From the NCBI RefSeq assembly GCF_900637185.1, contig NZ_LR134352.1:1860001-1924000 (forward strand): a DNA stretch of 64,000 bases. Direction: 5' to 3'. The notes beneath the pieces are model-generated. The model had not been told where the DNA came from. It saw only the letters and a list, made by a program, of their open reading frames with translations, and searched no databases. Source of the stretch: Nocardia asteroides. Its GTDB lineage: Bacteria > Actinomycetota > Actinomycetes > Mycobacteriales > Mycobacteriaceae. How positions within the stretch are numbered: position 1 is the stretch's first letter; each line of letters opens with the position of its first letter. The position numbers and the translations under genes are program-made. Shown in pieces: positions 52,255 through 60,766 of this stretch.

Positions 52255-54023
52255 CAGTACTTACGCTCCATCGGCTCGTAGCGGGTCTGCACCACCGGCT
52301 TGAAGTCGAGGCGGATCTCGGAGATGAGCTCCGGACCCTCCTTGTAGGCCATCGTGTGCCGCATGAAGTTGACGTCGTCGCGGTCCGGGTAGTCCTCGCG
52401 CGCGTGGCCGCCGCGCGATTCCTTGCGGTTGAGCGCGCCGACGACGGTGACCTCGGCCAGCTCCAGCAGGAAGCCCAGCTCGACGGCCTCGAGCAGGTCG
52501 CTGTTGTAGCGCTTGCCCTTGTCCTGCACCGTGATCCGGGTGTAGCGCTCCTTGAGCGTGTGGATGTCGGTGAGGACCTTCTTGAGGGTCTCCTCGGTGC
52601 GGAACACGCCCGCGTTGGCATCCATCGTGGCCTGCAGCTCGGTGCGGATGTCGGCCACGCGCTCGTCGCCGTGGTCGGACAGGATCAGCGCCAGCCAGTC
52701 CTGCACCATCTTGGCCGGGTCCTCCGGCATCTCGACGAACTCGGTGCGCTGGGCGTACTCCGCGGCGGCGATACCGGCGCGCCGGCCGAAGACGTTGATG
52801 TCGAGCAGCGAGTTGGTGCCGAGGCGGTTCGCGCCGTGCACGGACACGCAGGCGCACTCACCGGCGGCGTACAGGCCGGGGACCACGTCGGTGTTGTTGC
52901 GCAGCACCTCGCCACGGATGCGGGTGGGGATACCGCCCATCACGTAGTGGCAGGTCGGCATGACCGGCACGAGCTCCTTGACCGGGTCGACGCCCAGGTA
53001 GGTGCGCGCGAACTCGGTGATGTCGGGGAGCTTCTCCTCCAGGACGTCCTCGCCGAGGTGGGTCACGTCGATGTAGACGTAGTCCTTGTTCGGACCGGCG
53101 CCGCGGCCCTCGGCCACCTCGAGCACCATCGAGCGGGCGACGATGTCGCGCGGCGCGAGGTCCTTGATGGTGGGGGCGTAGCGCTCCATGAAGCGCTCGC
53201 CGGAGGCGTTGCGCAGGATGCCACCCTCACCACGGACCGCCTCGGAGATGAGGATGCCCAGGCCCGCGAGGCCTGTCGGGTGGAACTGGTGGAACTCCAT
53301 GTCCTCGAGCGGCAGGCCCTTGCGGAACACGATCGCCATGCCGTCACCGGTCAGCGTGTGCGCGTTCGAGGTGGTCTTGTACATGCGGCCCGAGCCGCCG
53401 GTGGCGAACACGATCGACTTCGCGTGGAAGACGTGGATCTCACCGGTGGACAGCTCGTAGGCGACGACGCCGGTGGCGACGGGGCCGCGCTCGGTGTCGG
53501 TCATCACCAGGTCGAGCACGTAGAACTCGTTGTAGAACTCCACGTCGTGCTTGACGCAGTTCTGGTACAGCGTCTGCAGGATCATGTGACCGGTGCGGTC
53601 GGCGGCATAACACGCGCGACGCACGGGCGCCTTGCCGTGGTCACGGGTGTGGCCACCGAAACGACGCTGGTCGATCTTGCCCTCGGGCGTGCGGTTGAAC
53701 GGCAGGCCCATCTTCTCCAGGTCCATCACCGCGTCGATGGCCTCCTTGGCCATGATCTCCGCGGCGTCCTGGTCGACCAGGTAGTCACCACCCTTGACGG
53801 TGTCGAAGGTGTGCCATTCCCAGTTGTCTTCTTCGACGTTGGCCAGCGCGGCGCACATGCCGCCCTGGGCCGCGCCGGTGTGGCTACGGGTCGGGTACAG
53901 CTTGGTCAGGACCGCGGTACGGGCGCGGGGGCCGGCCTCGATCGCCGCGCGCATACCCGCGCCACCGGCGCCGACGATGACGACGTCGTAGCGATGCTCC
54001 TGAATCGGACGGGATTCACTCAT
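52254..54023 (-). CDS. sdhA: Succinate dehydrogenase flavoprotein subunit
   Basis: The product is 589 residues: oxidation of succinate to fumarate. FAD site VVIVGAGGAGMRAAIEAG; flavin-linking His in SHTGAAQGG; active-site stretch HTRDHGKAPVRRACYAADRTGH. The order C-D-A-B and gene sizes correspond to the Sdh2 complex (Rv3316-Rv3319 region) of M. tuberculosis. Confidence 0.97.
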   Translation of the reverse strand: MSESRPIQEHRYDVVIVGAGGAGMRAAIEAGPRARTAVLTKLYPTRSHTGAAQGGMCAALANVEEDNWEWHTFDTVKGGDYLVDQDAAEIMAKEAIDAVMDLEKMGLPFNRTPEGKIDQRRFGGHTRDHGKAPVRRACYAADRTGHMILQTLYQNCVKHDVEFYNEFYVLDLVMTDTERGPVATGVVAYELSTGEIHVFHAKSIVFATGGSGRMYKTTSNAHTLTGDGMAIVFRKGLPLEDMEFHQFHPTGLAGLGILISEAVRGEGGILRNASGERFMERYAPTIKDLAPRDIVARSMVLEVAEGRGAGPNKDYVYIDVTHLGEDVLEEKLPDITEFARTYLGVDPVKELVPVMPTCHYVMGGIPTRIRGEVLRNNTDVVPGLYAAGECACVSVHGANRLGTNSLLDINVFGRRAGIAAAEYAQRTEFVEMPEDPAKMVQDWLALILSDHGDERVADIRTELQATMDANAGVFRTEETLKKVLTDIHTLKERYTRITVQDKGKRYNSDLLEAVELGFLLELAEVTVVGALNRKESRGGHAREDYPDRDDVNFMRHTMAYKEGPELISEIRLDFKPVVQTRYEPMERKY

Positions 54024-54039
54024 GCGAGGTGGCCTGTTC

Positions 54040-54474
54040 CTAACCTGTGATGGTGGGGTCGAAGGTGAAGATGACGTACGTGCCGACGCCCACGACCAGG
54101 ATCATCGAGACCGCGAGAATGGTCTTGAGCCAGAACCGGGTGGAGTCCTTGCGGGAGTAGTCATCGATGACGGTGCGCAGACCGTTGCCGCCGTGCAGCT
54201 GAGCCAGCCACAGCATGGTCAGGTCCCAGATCTGCCAGAACGGGCTGGCCCAGCGACCGGCCACGAAGCCGAAGTTCAGGCGCTTCACGCCGCCGTCGAT
54301 CATCAGCATGATGAACATGTGGCCGAGCACGAGGACGATCAGCAGCAGGCCGGAGAAGCGCATGAACAGCCACGCGTACTTCTCGAAGTTGTTGTTCGAG
54401 CGGGCCCGCGGCGAGCGGGGCGCGTCGAGGCTGGCCGGGCGATCGTAGGACTTGCCGAGGACAGGTGCAGACAT
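54040..54474 (-). CDS. sdhD: Succinate dehydrogenase membrane anchor D
   Basis: The product is 144 residues with three membrane helices (about 45-68, 82-102, 112-136). A haem-type His lies in LVLGHMFIMLMIDGG. With SdhC it forms the quinone- and haem-binding anchor. It follows sdhC after a single base. Confidence 0.93.
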   Translation of the reverse strand: MSAPVLGKSYDRPASLDAPRSPRARSNNNFEKYAWLFMRFSGLLLIVLVLGHMFIMLMIDGGVKRLNFGFVAGRWASPFWQIWDLTMLWLAQLHGGNGLRTVIDDYSRKDSTRFWLKTILAVSMILVVGVGTYVIFTFDPTITG

Positions 54475-54475
54475 A

Positions 54476-54880
54476 TCAGTGCTCCGTCAGCAGGTAGAAG
54501 AACTGGCGGCCGATGCCGGCGGCCGAGACCAGGACCCAGATGGTCAGCACGATCCACAGCATCTGCTTCTGGAAGCGCGGACCCTGCGACCAGAAGTCGA
54601 CCAGGATCACGCGGACGCCGTTGAGCGCGTGGTACAGCACCGCGACGACCAGGCCCATCTCCATGAGCGCGACCAGCGGGTTCTTGTACGTCTCGATGAT
54701 CCGGTCATAGGTATCCGGGTTCACCCGGACCAGTGCCGTGTCCAGCACGTGGACGAAGAGGAAGAAGAAGAGCGTGACACCGGTGATCCGGTGCAGCGCC
54801 CAGGACCACATGCCAGGGTCGCCGCGGTACAGCGTCTTCCGCTTCGGCTGGGCCGGAGCCGGAGCTTCTATCGTGGTCAT
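54476..54880 (-). CDS. sdhC: Succinate dehydrogenase cytochrome b subunit
   Basis: The product is 134 residues from ATG 54880, 11 bases after GGAGG. Three membrane helices; family motif MWSWALHRITGVTLFFFLFVHVLDTAL with the haem His. It is the first gene of the sdhCDAB operon, transcribed from the 290-bp region shared with cdd. Confidence 0.94.
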   Translation of the reverse strand: MTTIEAPAPAQPKRKTLYRGDPGMWSWALHRITGVTLFFFLFVHVLDTALVRVNPDTYDRIIETYKNPLVALMEMGLVVAVLYHALNGVRVILVDFWSQGPRFQKQMLWIVLTIWVLVSAAGIGRQFFYLLTEH

Positions 54881-55169
54881 AGAGTGCGGTGCCTCCAACG
54901 TCGTTGATGGACCCGGTCACAGATCCGACGCCGGCTGCGTGGAGAGGCAAATGCCCAGGTGGCTGCGCTGTGTTCTCGAGCGCTGGCCCGCCGCCGGGAA
55001 CCTGAACCGATCTTCGGCTGACTCTAATCCTCTCTGTTTCGCGGAACTAATTCGGCGTGCCGTGCGTTGCGTGCGAATCGGCCGAGTTAGGTTTACCTTT
55101 CTCCTTGCCGGATACTGGTGCGAAGGCCCGTTCGCCGACGCGTTCGGCGGGATCGGCTGGAGGTTCACG
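54881..55169. other. Divergent promoter region sdhC / cdd
   Basis: This 289-bp intergenic stretch must hold both promoters. It contains an AT-richer core around 55015-55105 (TCTAATCCTC, GAACTAATTC, TTAGGTTTACCTTT). The last resembles half of an iron-box type site, but too poorly to call. No gene is seen. Confidence 0.5.
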
Positions 55170-55583
55170 GTGCCCGAAATCGACTGGAATACCTTGCATG
55201 ACAAGGCAATTCACGCTATGGGTGAGGCGTATGCCCCGTACTCGGGTTTCCCGGTGGGCGCGGCTGCTCTCACGGCGGACGGCCGAATTGTGAGCGGTTG
55301 CAATGTGGAAAATGTCTCATATGGACTAACCCTGTGTGCCGAATGTGTACTCGTCGGTAACTTATTTGTGACGGGTGGGGGTCGTCTCGTCGCCGTTTCG
55401 GTGACCGATTCCCGGGGCGAAATCCTGATGCCGTGCGGGCGCTGCCGACAGCTGCTGTTCGAGCACGGTGGGGGCGCGCTGCTCGTCGACCACGCGGCGG
55501 GGCCCAAGCCGTTGCGCGAGCTGCTTCCGGACGCGTTCGGTCCGGACGACCTGGCGGCCGGTCGGACTGGCAAAGGCCGGTAA
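55170..55583 (+). CDS. cdd: Cytidine deaminase
   Basis: The product is 137 residues from GTG 55170; GGAGG (55159-55163) lies six bases upstream, fixing this start. It deaminates cytidine and deoxycytidine. Zinc motif: CAE after GCNVENVSYGLTL and PCGRCRQ. It is followed by deoA after 19 bp, as in M. tuberculosis. Confidence 0.96.
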   Translation: MPEIDWNTLHDKAIHAMGEAYAPYSGFPVGAAALTADGRIVSGCNVENVSYGLTLCAECVLVGNLFVTGGGRLVAVSVTDSRGEILMPCGRCRQLLFEHGGGALLVDHAAGPKPLRELLPDAFGPDDLAAGRTGKGR

Positions 55584-55602
55584 CCACTGATTTAGTGGGC
55601 AC

Positions 55603-56991
55603 ATGGGTAACTCGTCGGGGACGAACGAACTCTCCACCCACCTGCCGCCGGCCGCCGACGGGAGTCCGTCCGCGCTGAAGTCCGGCTCGAAGTCGCGGAG
55701 CGGCGGTGACAGCCACAGCGCGGTATCGGTCATCAGGGTCAAGCGCGACGGCGGGGAACTGTCCGACGCGCAGATCGACTGGGTGGTGGACGCGTTCACC
55801 CGGGGGATCGTCGCCGACGAGCAGATGTCGGCGCTGGCCATGGCCATTCTGTGGCGGGGGATGACCCGGCGCGAGACCGCGCGCTGGACCGCGGCGATGA
55901 TCGGCTCCGGTAGCCGGATGGACTTCACCGACCTGCCCCGCCCCACCGTCGACAAGCACTCCACCGGCGGCGTCGGGGACAAGATCACCCTTCCGCTCGC
56001 GCCGCTGGTCGCCGCCTGCGGTGCCGCGGTGCCGCAGCTGTCGGGCCGCGGGCTCGGTCACACCGGCGGCACGCTGGACAAACTCGAATCGATCCCGGGC
56101 TGGCAGGCCGACGTCACCGTGCCCCGGATGCGCGAGATCCTGGCCGACCCGGCCATCGGCGCGGTGGTGTGCGCGGCCGGCGCCGACCTGGCCCCGGCCG
56201 ACAAGCGGCTCTACGCGCTGCGCGATGTCACCGGCACGGTCGAATCGATCCCGCTCATCGCCAGCTCGATCATGAGCAAGAAGATCGCCGAGGGCACCGC
56301 GGCGCTGGTCCTGGATGTGAAGGTCGGGTCGGGCGCCTTCCTCAAGACCCTCGACGGGGCGCGGGAACTGGCGACCGCGATGGTCGAACTCGGCCGCGAC
56401 GCCGGGGTGCGCACGGTCGCGCTGCTCACCGCCATGGACACCCCGCTGGGCCGCACCGCGGGCAACGCGCTCGAGGTCGCCGAGTCGGTCGAGGTCCTGG
56501 CGGGCGGCGGCCCGGCCGACGTCATCGAACTGACCCTGACCCTGGCCCGCGAGATGGTCGCCCAGGCGGGGCTGGACGTGGACCCCGCCGACGCCCTGGC
56601 CGACGGCCGCGCCATGGACCACTGGCGCGCGATGATCCAGGCCCAGGGCGGTGACCCCGACGCCCCGCTGCCGACGGCCCGGCACACCGAAACCGTCCGC
56701 GCCGAAGCCACCGGCATCCTCACCCGGCTCGACGCCATGGACGTCGGCATGGCCGCCTGGCGGCTCGGCGCGGGCCGGGCCCGGCAGGGCGAACGGGTCC
56801 AGCCGGGCGCCGGCGTCGAGATGCACGCCAAACCGGGTGATTCGGTGACCGCGGGTCAACCGCTGTTCACCCTGCACACCGACACCCCGAATGCCTTCGC
56901 CGCCGCCGCGTCCGCCCTCACCGCCGCGGTCACCATCGAATCGACCTCCGAATACAAACCCGGCGAACTGTTCCTCGACCGGATCGGCTGA
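55603..56991 (+). CDS. deoA: Thymidine phosphorylase
   Basis: The product is 462 residues, thymidine + phosphate to thymine + deoxyribose-1-phosphate. Family signature SGRGLGHTGGTLDKLE (residues about 148-163), preceded by VDKHSTGGVGDK. An N-terminal extension of about 42 residues, Ser/Gly-rich and poorly conserved, precedes the usual beginning (VSVIRVKRDGGELSD); no other in-frame start lies between, so the extension appears real. It is in an operon with cdd. Confidence 0.95.
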   Translation: MGNSSGTNELSTHLPPAADGSPSALKSGSKSRSGGDSHSAVSVIRVKRDGGELSDAQIDWVVDAFTRGIVADEQMSALAMAILWRGMTRRETARWTAAMIGSGSRMDFTDLPRPTVDKHSTGGVGDKITLPLAPLVAACGAAVPQLSGRGLGHTGGTLDKLESIPGWQADVTVPRMREILADPAIGAVVCAAGADLAPADKRLYALRDVTGTVESIPLIASSIMSKKIAEGTAALVLDVKVGSGAFLKTLDGARELATAMVELGRDAGVRTVALLTAMDTPLGRTAGNALEVAESVEVLAGGGPADVIELTLTLAREMVAQAGLDVDPADALADGRAMDHWRAMIQAQGGDPDAPLPTARHTETVRAEATGILTRLDAMDVGMAAWRLGAGRARQGERVQPGAGVEMHAKPGDSVTAGQPLFTLHTDTPNAFAAAASALTAAVTIESTSEYKPGELFLDRIG

Positions 56992-57048
56992 GTACGCCGT
57001 TTCCGGTTACCCTGCGAAAGATCCGTCGACAGTTCCGTGGGGGAGTTC

Positions 57049-57522
57049 ATGGCCGAATGCAGTGCGCGCGATCGGCGGACGGCTGCCGTCGCTCAGGTAC
57101 TCGCGGGCGTCAGTGGTCTGGTCGTCGTCGCGATCGTCGGACTCATGGTCTACGAGGCCGTCGTCCAGCTGACCGCGGAGCCGGATCCGGACAAAGTCGA
57201 CTTCCGCGTGGTCACTGCCGCATTCCTGCTGATCATGGCCACGATTTCCGGGGTGATCGGCGGACTGCACCTCGTCGGTCTGGCCTTGCTGCGCGCGCGG
57301 AACCGGCGCGGGCGCGGCCTGGTGATCCTCGCCGCGCCGATGGGCATGGTGGCGGCCTTCCTGTTCAGCGGGGAGGCCCTGCTGGTCGGGCTGGCGCTGG
57401 TCGCGCTGTTCACCGCCACGCTGATCGCGGTCGCCCTGCCGGGGACGAAACGCTGGCTGCTCGCGAAGCCGCCGGTGCCCGAGCCCGCATGGCCCGCCGA
57501 GCCGCAACAGCCGGCCGCCTGA
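57049..57522 (+). CDS. Hypothetical membrane protein
   Basis: The product is 157 residues from ATG 57049 with GGGGGAG three to nine bases upstream. It has about four hydrophobic helices (roughly 16-38, 54-78, 92-106, 108-130) and a Pro-rich C-terminal tail (PPVPEPAWPAEPQQPAA). I recognise no family. It lies between deoA and add, with no visible link to nucleoside salvage. Confidence 0.72.
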   Translation: MAECSARDRRTAAVAQVLAGVSGLVVVAIVGLMVYEAVVQLTAEPDPDKVDFRVVTAAFLLIMATISGVIGGLHLVGLALLRARNRRGRGLVILAAPMGMVAAFLFSGEALLVGLALVALFTATLIAVALPGTKRWLLAKPPVPEPAWPAEPQQPAA

Positions 57523-57649
57523 GCTGTTCGTGGCGGTGGGTGCACGGCGGGTGGCCCGCAATAGTCCGTCGACGGTCGGATAATCAACGAGACGGTTGCC
57601 ACGGGGCGAGTTCGCTGCCGGGACCGGCGCGCACCGCTACCGTCTAAAC

Positions 57650-58747
57650 ATGACTGGACCGGCGCCCCTAGACCTCGCTTCGATCCGACGCGCACCGAAG
57701 GCATTGCTGCACGATCACCTCGACGGTGGTCTGCGGCCCGCGACGGTGCTGGAACTCGCCGCCGACTGCGGCTACGACGAACTACCCGCCCACGATGCCG
57801 AGACGCTGGGCGCGTGGTTCCGTGACGCCGCCGACAGCGGATCGCTGGAGCGGTACCTGGAAACCTTCGCCCACACGGTCGCGGTGATGCAGACCCCGGA
57901 GGGGCTGCGCCGCGTCGCCCGCGAATGCGCGATCGACCTCGCCGCCGACGGCGTGGTCTACGCCGAGGTGCGGTTCGCGCCCGAACAGCACCTGGAGAAG
58001 GGCCTGACCCTCGACGAGGTGGTCGAGCACACCATCGCCGGGTTCCGTGAGGGCGAGGCCGTCGCGGCCGAACAGGGCAACCCCATCCGGGTGACCTGCC
58101 TGCTCACCGCCATGCGGCACGCGGCCAGATCGCGCGAGATCGCGGAACTGACCGTGCGGTTCCGTGATCGCGGAGTCGGCGGATTCGACATCGCCGGCGC
58201 CGAGGCCGGCTTCCCGCCCACCCGCCACCTCGACGCCTTCGAATATCTGCGAGCCAACCACGCGCACTTCACGATTCACGCAGGCGAGGCCTTCGGCCTG
58301 CCCTCGATCCACGAGGCGCTGGCGTTCTGCGGCTGCGACCGGCTCGGCCACGGCGTGCGCATCACCGACGACATCACGGTGCCCGGCGACATCGAGGACG
58401 CCCAGCTCGGACTGGTCGCCAACTATGTGCGCGACATGCGGGTGCCGCTGGAACTGTGTCCCTCCTCGAACGTGCAGACCGGCGCGGTGCCCTCGCTCGA
58501 CAAGCATCCCTTCGACCTGCTCGCCCGCCTGCGCTTCCGGGTCACGGTGAACACCGACAACCGGCTGATGAGCGACACCAGCATGAGCGAGGAGATGCTC
58601 AAGCTGGTCGATACCTTCGGCTACGGCTGGAGCGACCTGGAACGCTTCACGATCAACGCCATGAAATCGGCGTTCATCCCGTTCCCCGATCGTCTGCGCA
58701 TCATCGACGAGGTGATCAAGCCGGGTTACGCGGTACTGCTGGGTTGA
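57650..58747 (+). CDS. add: Adenosine deaminase
   Basis: The product is 365 residues from ATG 57650, deaminating adenosine to inosine. Zinc ligands in [10 protein letters not shown] near the N-terminus, HAGE motif in [10 protein letters not shown], and C-terminal [10 protein letters not shown]. The length is normal. It is followed by a strong terminator and a convergent satS-like gene. Confidence 0.96.
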   Translation: MTGPAPLDLASIRRAPKALLHDHLDGGLRPATVLELAADCGYDELPAHDAETLGAWFRDAADSGSLERYLETFAHTVAVMQTPEGLRRVARECAIDLAADGVVYAEVRFAPEQHLEKGLTLDEVVEHTIAGFREGEAVAAEQGNPIRVTCLLTAMRHAARSREIAELTVRFRDRGVGGFDIAGAEAGFPPTRHLDAFEYLRANHAHFTIHAGEAFGLPSIHEALAFCGCDRLGHGVRITDDITVPGDIEDAQLGLVANYVRDMRVPLELCPSSNVQTGAVPSLDKHPFDLLARLRFRVTVNTDNRLMSDTSMSEEMLKLVDTFGYGWSDLERFTINAMKSAFIPFPDRLRIIDEVIKPGYAVLLG

Positions 58748-58751
58748 GACG

Positions 58752-58790
58752 CGAACAGGGGCGGCGCCGGATCGGCACCGCCCCTGTTCG
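58752..58790. terminator. Terminator between add and satS-like gene
   Basis: Perfect 13-bp arms CGAACAGGGGCGG (58752-58764) and CCGCCCCTGTTCG (58778-58790) with a 13-base loop, between convergent stop codons. Confidence 0.82.
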
Positions 58791-58797
58791 GTTCGCG

Positions 58798-60042
58798 TTA
58801 TTCCTGGGTGAGCCGCGCCTCGAAGGCGCGCTGCAGCTCGCGGAACTGCTGGGCCTCCGCAGTGAACGGCGGGTTGGGCGCCATCCGGTTCGGGTCCGGG
58901 TTAAGCAGATAGGAGACGTACCAGCCGAGCGGATTCGACGGCGCCAGTGCCTGTTCCACGCTGTCGTCGTCGGCGTAGTCGGCCGCGTCGCTGAACAGTT
59001 CGACGGCCAGGTCGAGCTGTTCGATGTCGATCGCCTCCGGGCCCTCGGCCAGATCGTCGACCAGGCCGGTGAGCACGTAGACGTTCTCGTCGGTCACCTC
59101 GACCTCGAGCGAACCGTCCACCGCGGCGGTCTGCACCTCGGCGAAGGTGGAGACGCGGGCCAGCTCGTGCTCGTGATCGTCGGCCAGGTAGCGGGCCAGC
59201 GCGCGCTCGGAACCGAACACGGTGATGGTGCGGCCGTTGCCGAGGAAGATCGGCTCGTCGTCGAGGTAGCAGCGCAGCGTGTAGTGCTCGCCGTCGGAGG
59301 TGACGATCTTGACCGGGTCGATGCCGACCTCGTGCCAGAACGACTCGTCCTCGTCTTCTTCCTCGTCCTCGGCGTCGAGATCGACGGCCTCGAACTCCTC
59401 GTCCTCGTCCGCGGCGTCGTCGGCGTCGACCTCGTTCTCCTCGGCGGCCAGCAGCTCGGCCTCGGCGACGGCGACCGCGGCCGCGTCCACCTCGGGCGTG
59501 CTGACCACGCTGTCGATCGCGTCGAGCACGTCGTCCCAGCCCTTGACGATGGCCGCGCCGACCTGATCCCACAGCTCCTCGCCGTCGCGGCCGACGAAGG
59601 TGTTCGCCCCGCTGGCCAGCGCGCCGAGGATCGGGTTGTTCCCGAAGAACTTGGTCACGACGTCGAGCTCGCACACCTCGCCGATGTTGCGCACCATCGC
59701 CAGGGTGTCCTCGAGCTCGCCGACGACGTCCACGTCCGGATCGCCCGCGGCCAGTTCGGGCACCGCGACCAGATCGAAGGTGAAGTTCTCCTCCGGCTCC
59801 AGCTCGGCGGCCGAGAGCCCGGCGATGATCTGCCAGGCCGGGTGGTCGACGAGATCGTTGTCGGAGTTGGTGCGGATGAACGCTGCCAGCTCCGCGACGG
59901 ACTCGAATCCGTAGAGGTCGTCCTCGTGACCGAGGAACGCCTCCCACTCGTCGTCACCGTCGCGCCAGCGCGGTGCCCACAGGGTGACGAGATCGCCATC
60001 GGTCAGACCGAGCTCGATCGGGACGATGTCTCCAGAAGCCAT
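58798..60042 (-). CDS. satS: SatS-like acidic protein (Rv3311 counterpart)
   Basis: The product is 414 residues. It is highly acidic, with a central Glu/Asp-only block (about 195-236, VDADDAADEDEEFEAVDLDA and following). Position next to add and near upp, length and character match Rv3311 of M. tuberculosis, described as SatS, a chaperone for SecA2-dependent export of the phosphatase SapM. The sapM gene is absent here, so its client must differ. Identification is from position and composition; no catalytic motif is visible. Confidence 0.72.
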   Translation of the reverse strand: MASGDIVPIELGLTDGDLVTLWAPRWRDGDDEWEAFLGHEDDLYGFESVAELAAFIRTNSDNDLVDHPAWQIIAGLSAAELEPEENFTFDLVAVPELAAGDPDVDVVGELEDTLAMVRNIGEVCELDVVTKFFGNNPILGALASGANTFVGRDGEELWDQVGAAIVKGWDDVLDAIDSVVSTPEVDAAAVAVAEAELLAAEENEVDADDAADEDEEFEAVDLDAEDEEEDEDESFWHEVGIDPVKIVTSDGEHYTLRCYLDDEPIFLGNGRTITVFGSERALARYLADDHEHELARVSTFAEVQTAAVDGSLEVEVTDENVYVLTGLVDDLAEGPEAIDIEQLDLAVELFSDAADYADDDSVEQALAPSNPLGWYVSYLLNPDPNRMAPNPPFTAEAQQFRELQRAFEARLTQE

Positions 60043-60062
60043 GACGCGAAGCCTATCGAGCT

Positions 60063-60416
60063 TCAGCGCCGGGCACTATCCGGCCCGGGTGCTAATTGCT
60101 CCGGGGACCCCGGTGCCGACCCGGTGAGCGATTCGTTCAGTGTCGCAATGATGTTGGAACGTGCCGCGCCCGCGGTCTCGGTGGCCTGTTTGCAGGCGGT
60201 CAGGATCAGCTGGGCGGCCTCGGTGGGCGCCAGCGCGGTGATGCCCTCGTCCAGCGACAGCGCGACCAGGGCGCCGTCGCTGTTCACCTCGGCGGTGACC
60301 AGGCCGTCCTCGGTGGTGAAACGTCCGTTGACCTGCTTCAACCCGTACAGCGCCGCCTCCAGCGCCTCGAGCTTGCCGGTGACCCCGGCGACCAGGGCGT
60401 CCATTTCCGCGCTCAC
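60063..60416 (-). CDS. YbaB/EbfC-like small protein
   Basis: The product is 117 residues from GTG 60416, overlapping the upstream stop (GTGA). A first helix (about 5-27) leads to strands NGRFTTEDGLVTAEVNSDGALVALSLDEG, then a long helix (LAPTEAAQLILTACKQATETAGAA), the YbaB/EbfC layout. The C-terminal tail is Pro/Gly-rich. It is the last gene of a four-gene overlapping operon with T7SS-like proteins; in the ESX-1 locus, EspL has been annotated as YbaB-like. A chaperone or immunity role is possible. Confidence 0.75.
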   Translation of the reverse strand: MSAEMDALVAGVTGKLEALEAALYGLKQVNGRFTTEDGLVTAEVNSDGALVALSLDEGITALAPTEAAQLILTACKQATETAGAARSNIIATLNESLTGSAPGSPEQLAPGPDSARR

Positions 60417-60766
60417 AGTGGCCTCATCCAACTCGTCTGGCCGGTGTCGGCGTCGTCGATCCGGTCGAGCTCGTCGACCGCCTGACGCCGGGTCGGCAGG
60501 TTCATCTTGTCGAGCAGCTGATCGGGGATATTGGCCTGCTCGCTGTAGATCTCGCGCAGGCGGGCCGCGGCGGCGATGGTCGAGCGCCTGGTCAGGCGCA
60601 GGATCTCATCGGCGAGCGCCTGCGCGCCGTACTGGTATTCGCTGCGTTCGAACTTGATCGCGATCGGCAGGCCCATGCTGGTCGCGCGGACCGAGATGGT
60701 GCCGGACCGGTTGGTGCTGACCGCGGACTCCACATTGGGAACCTCGGGGATCGGCGTGCCGGTCAT
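60413..60766 (-). CDS. Hypothetical protein with YbaB-like strand-helix pattern
   Basis: The product is 117 residues from ATG 60766, which overlaps the NlpC/P60 stop by four bases. The core reads GTISVRATSMGLPIAIKFER, then YQYGAQALADEILRLTRRS, the same strand-strand-helix order as its YbaB-like neighbour, without obvious sequence identity. The C-terminal third is charged and ends TSWMRPL. It has no signal peptide. It is coupled to both neighbours and probably binds the secreted hydrolase or its partner. The function is unknown. Confidence 0.7.
   Translation of the reverse strand: MTGTPIPEVPNVESAVSTNRSGTISVRATSMGLPIAIKFERSEYQYGAQALADEILRLTRRSTIAAAARLREIYSEQANIPDQLLDKMNLPTRRQAVDELDRIDDADTGQTSWMRPL

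Noticed and set aside
52356..54050. 564-codon plus-strand frame opposite sdhA
   Set aside because: Shadow of sdhA, whose FAD motifs are complete.
55087..55100. TTAGGTTTACCTTT considered as an IdeR/DtxR iron box
   Set aside because: Only one half fits the 19-bp consensus; the second half is missing.
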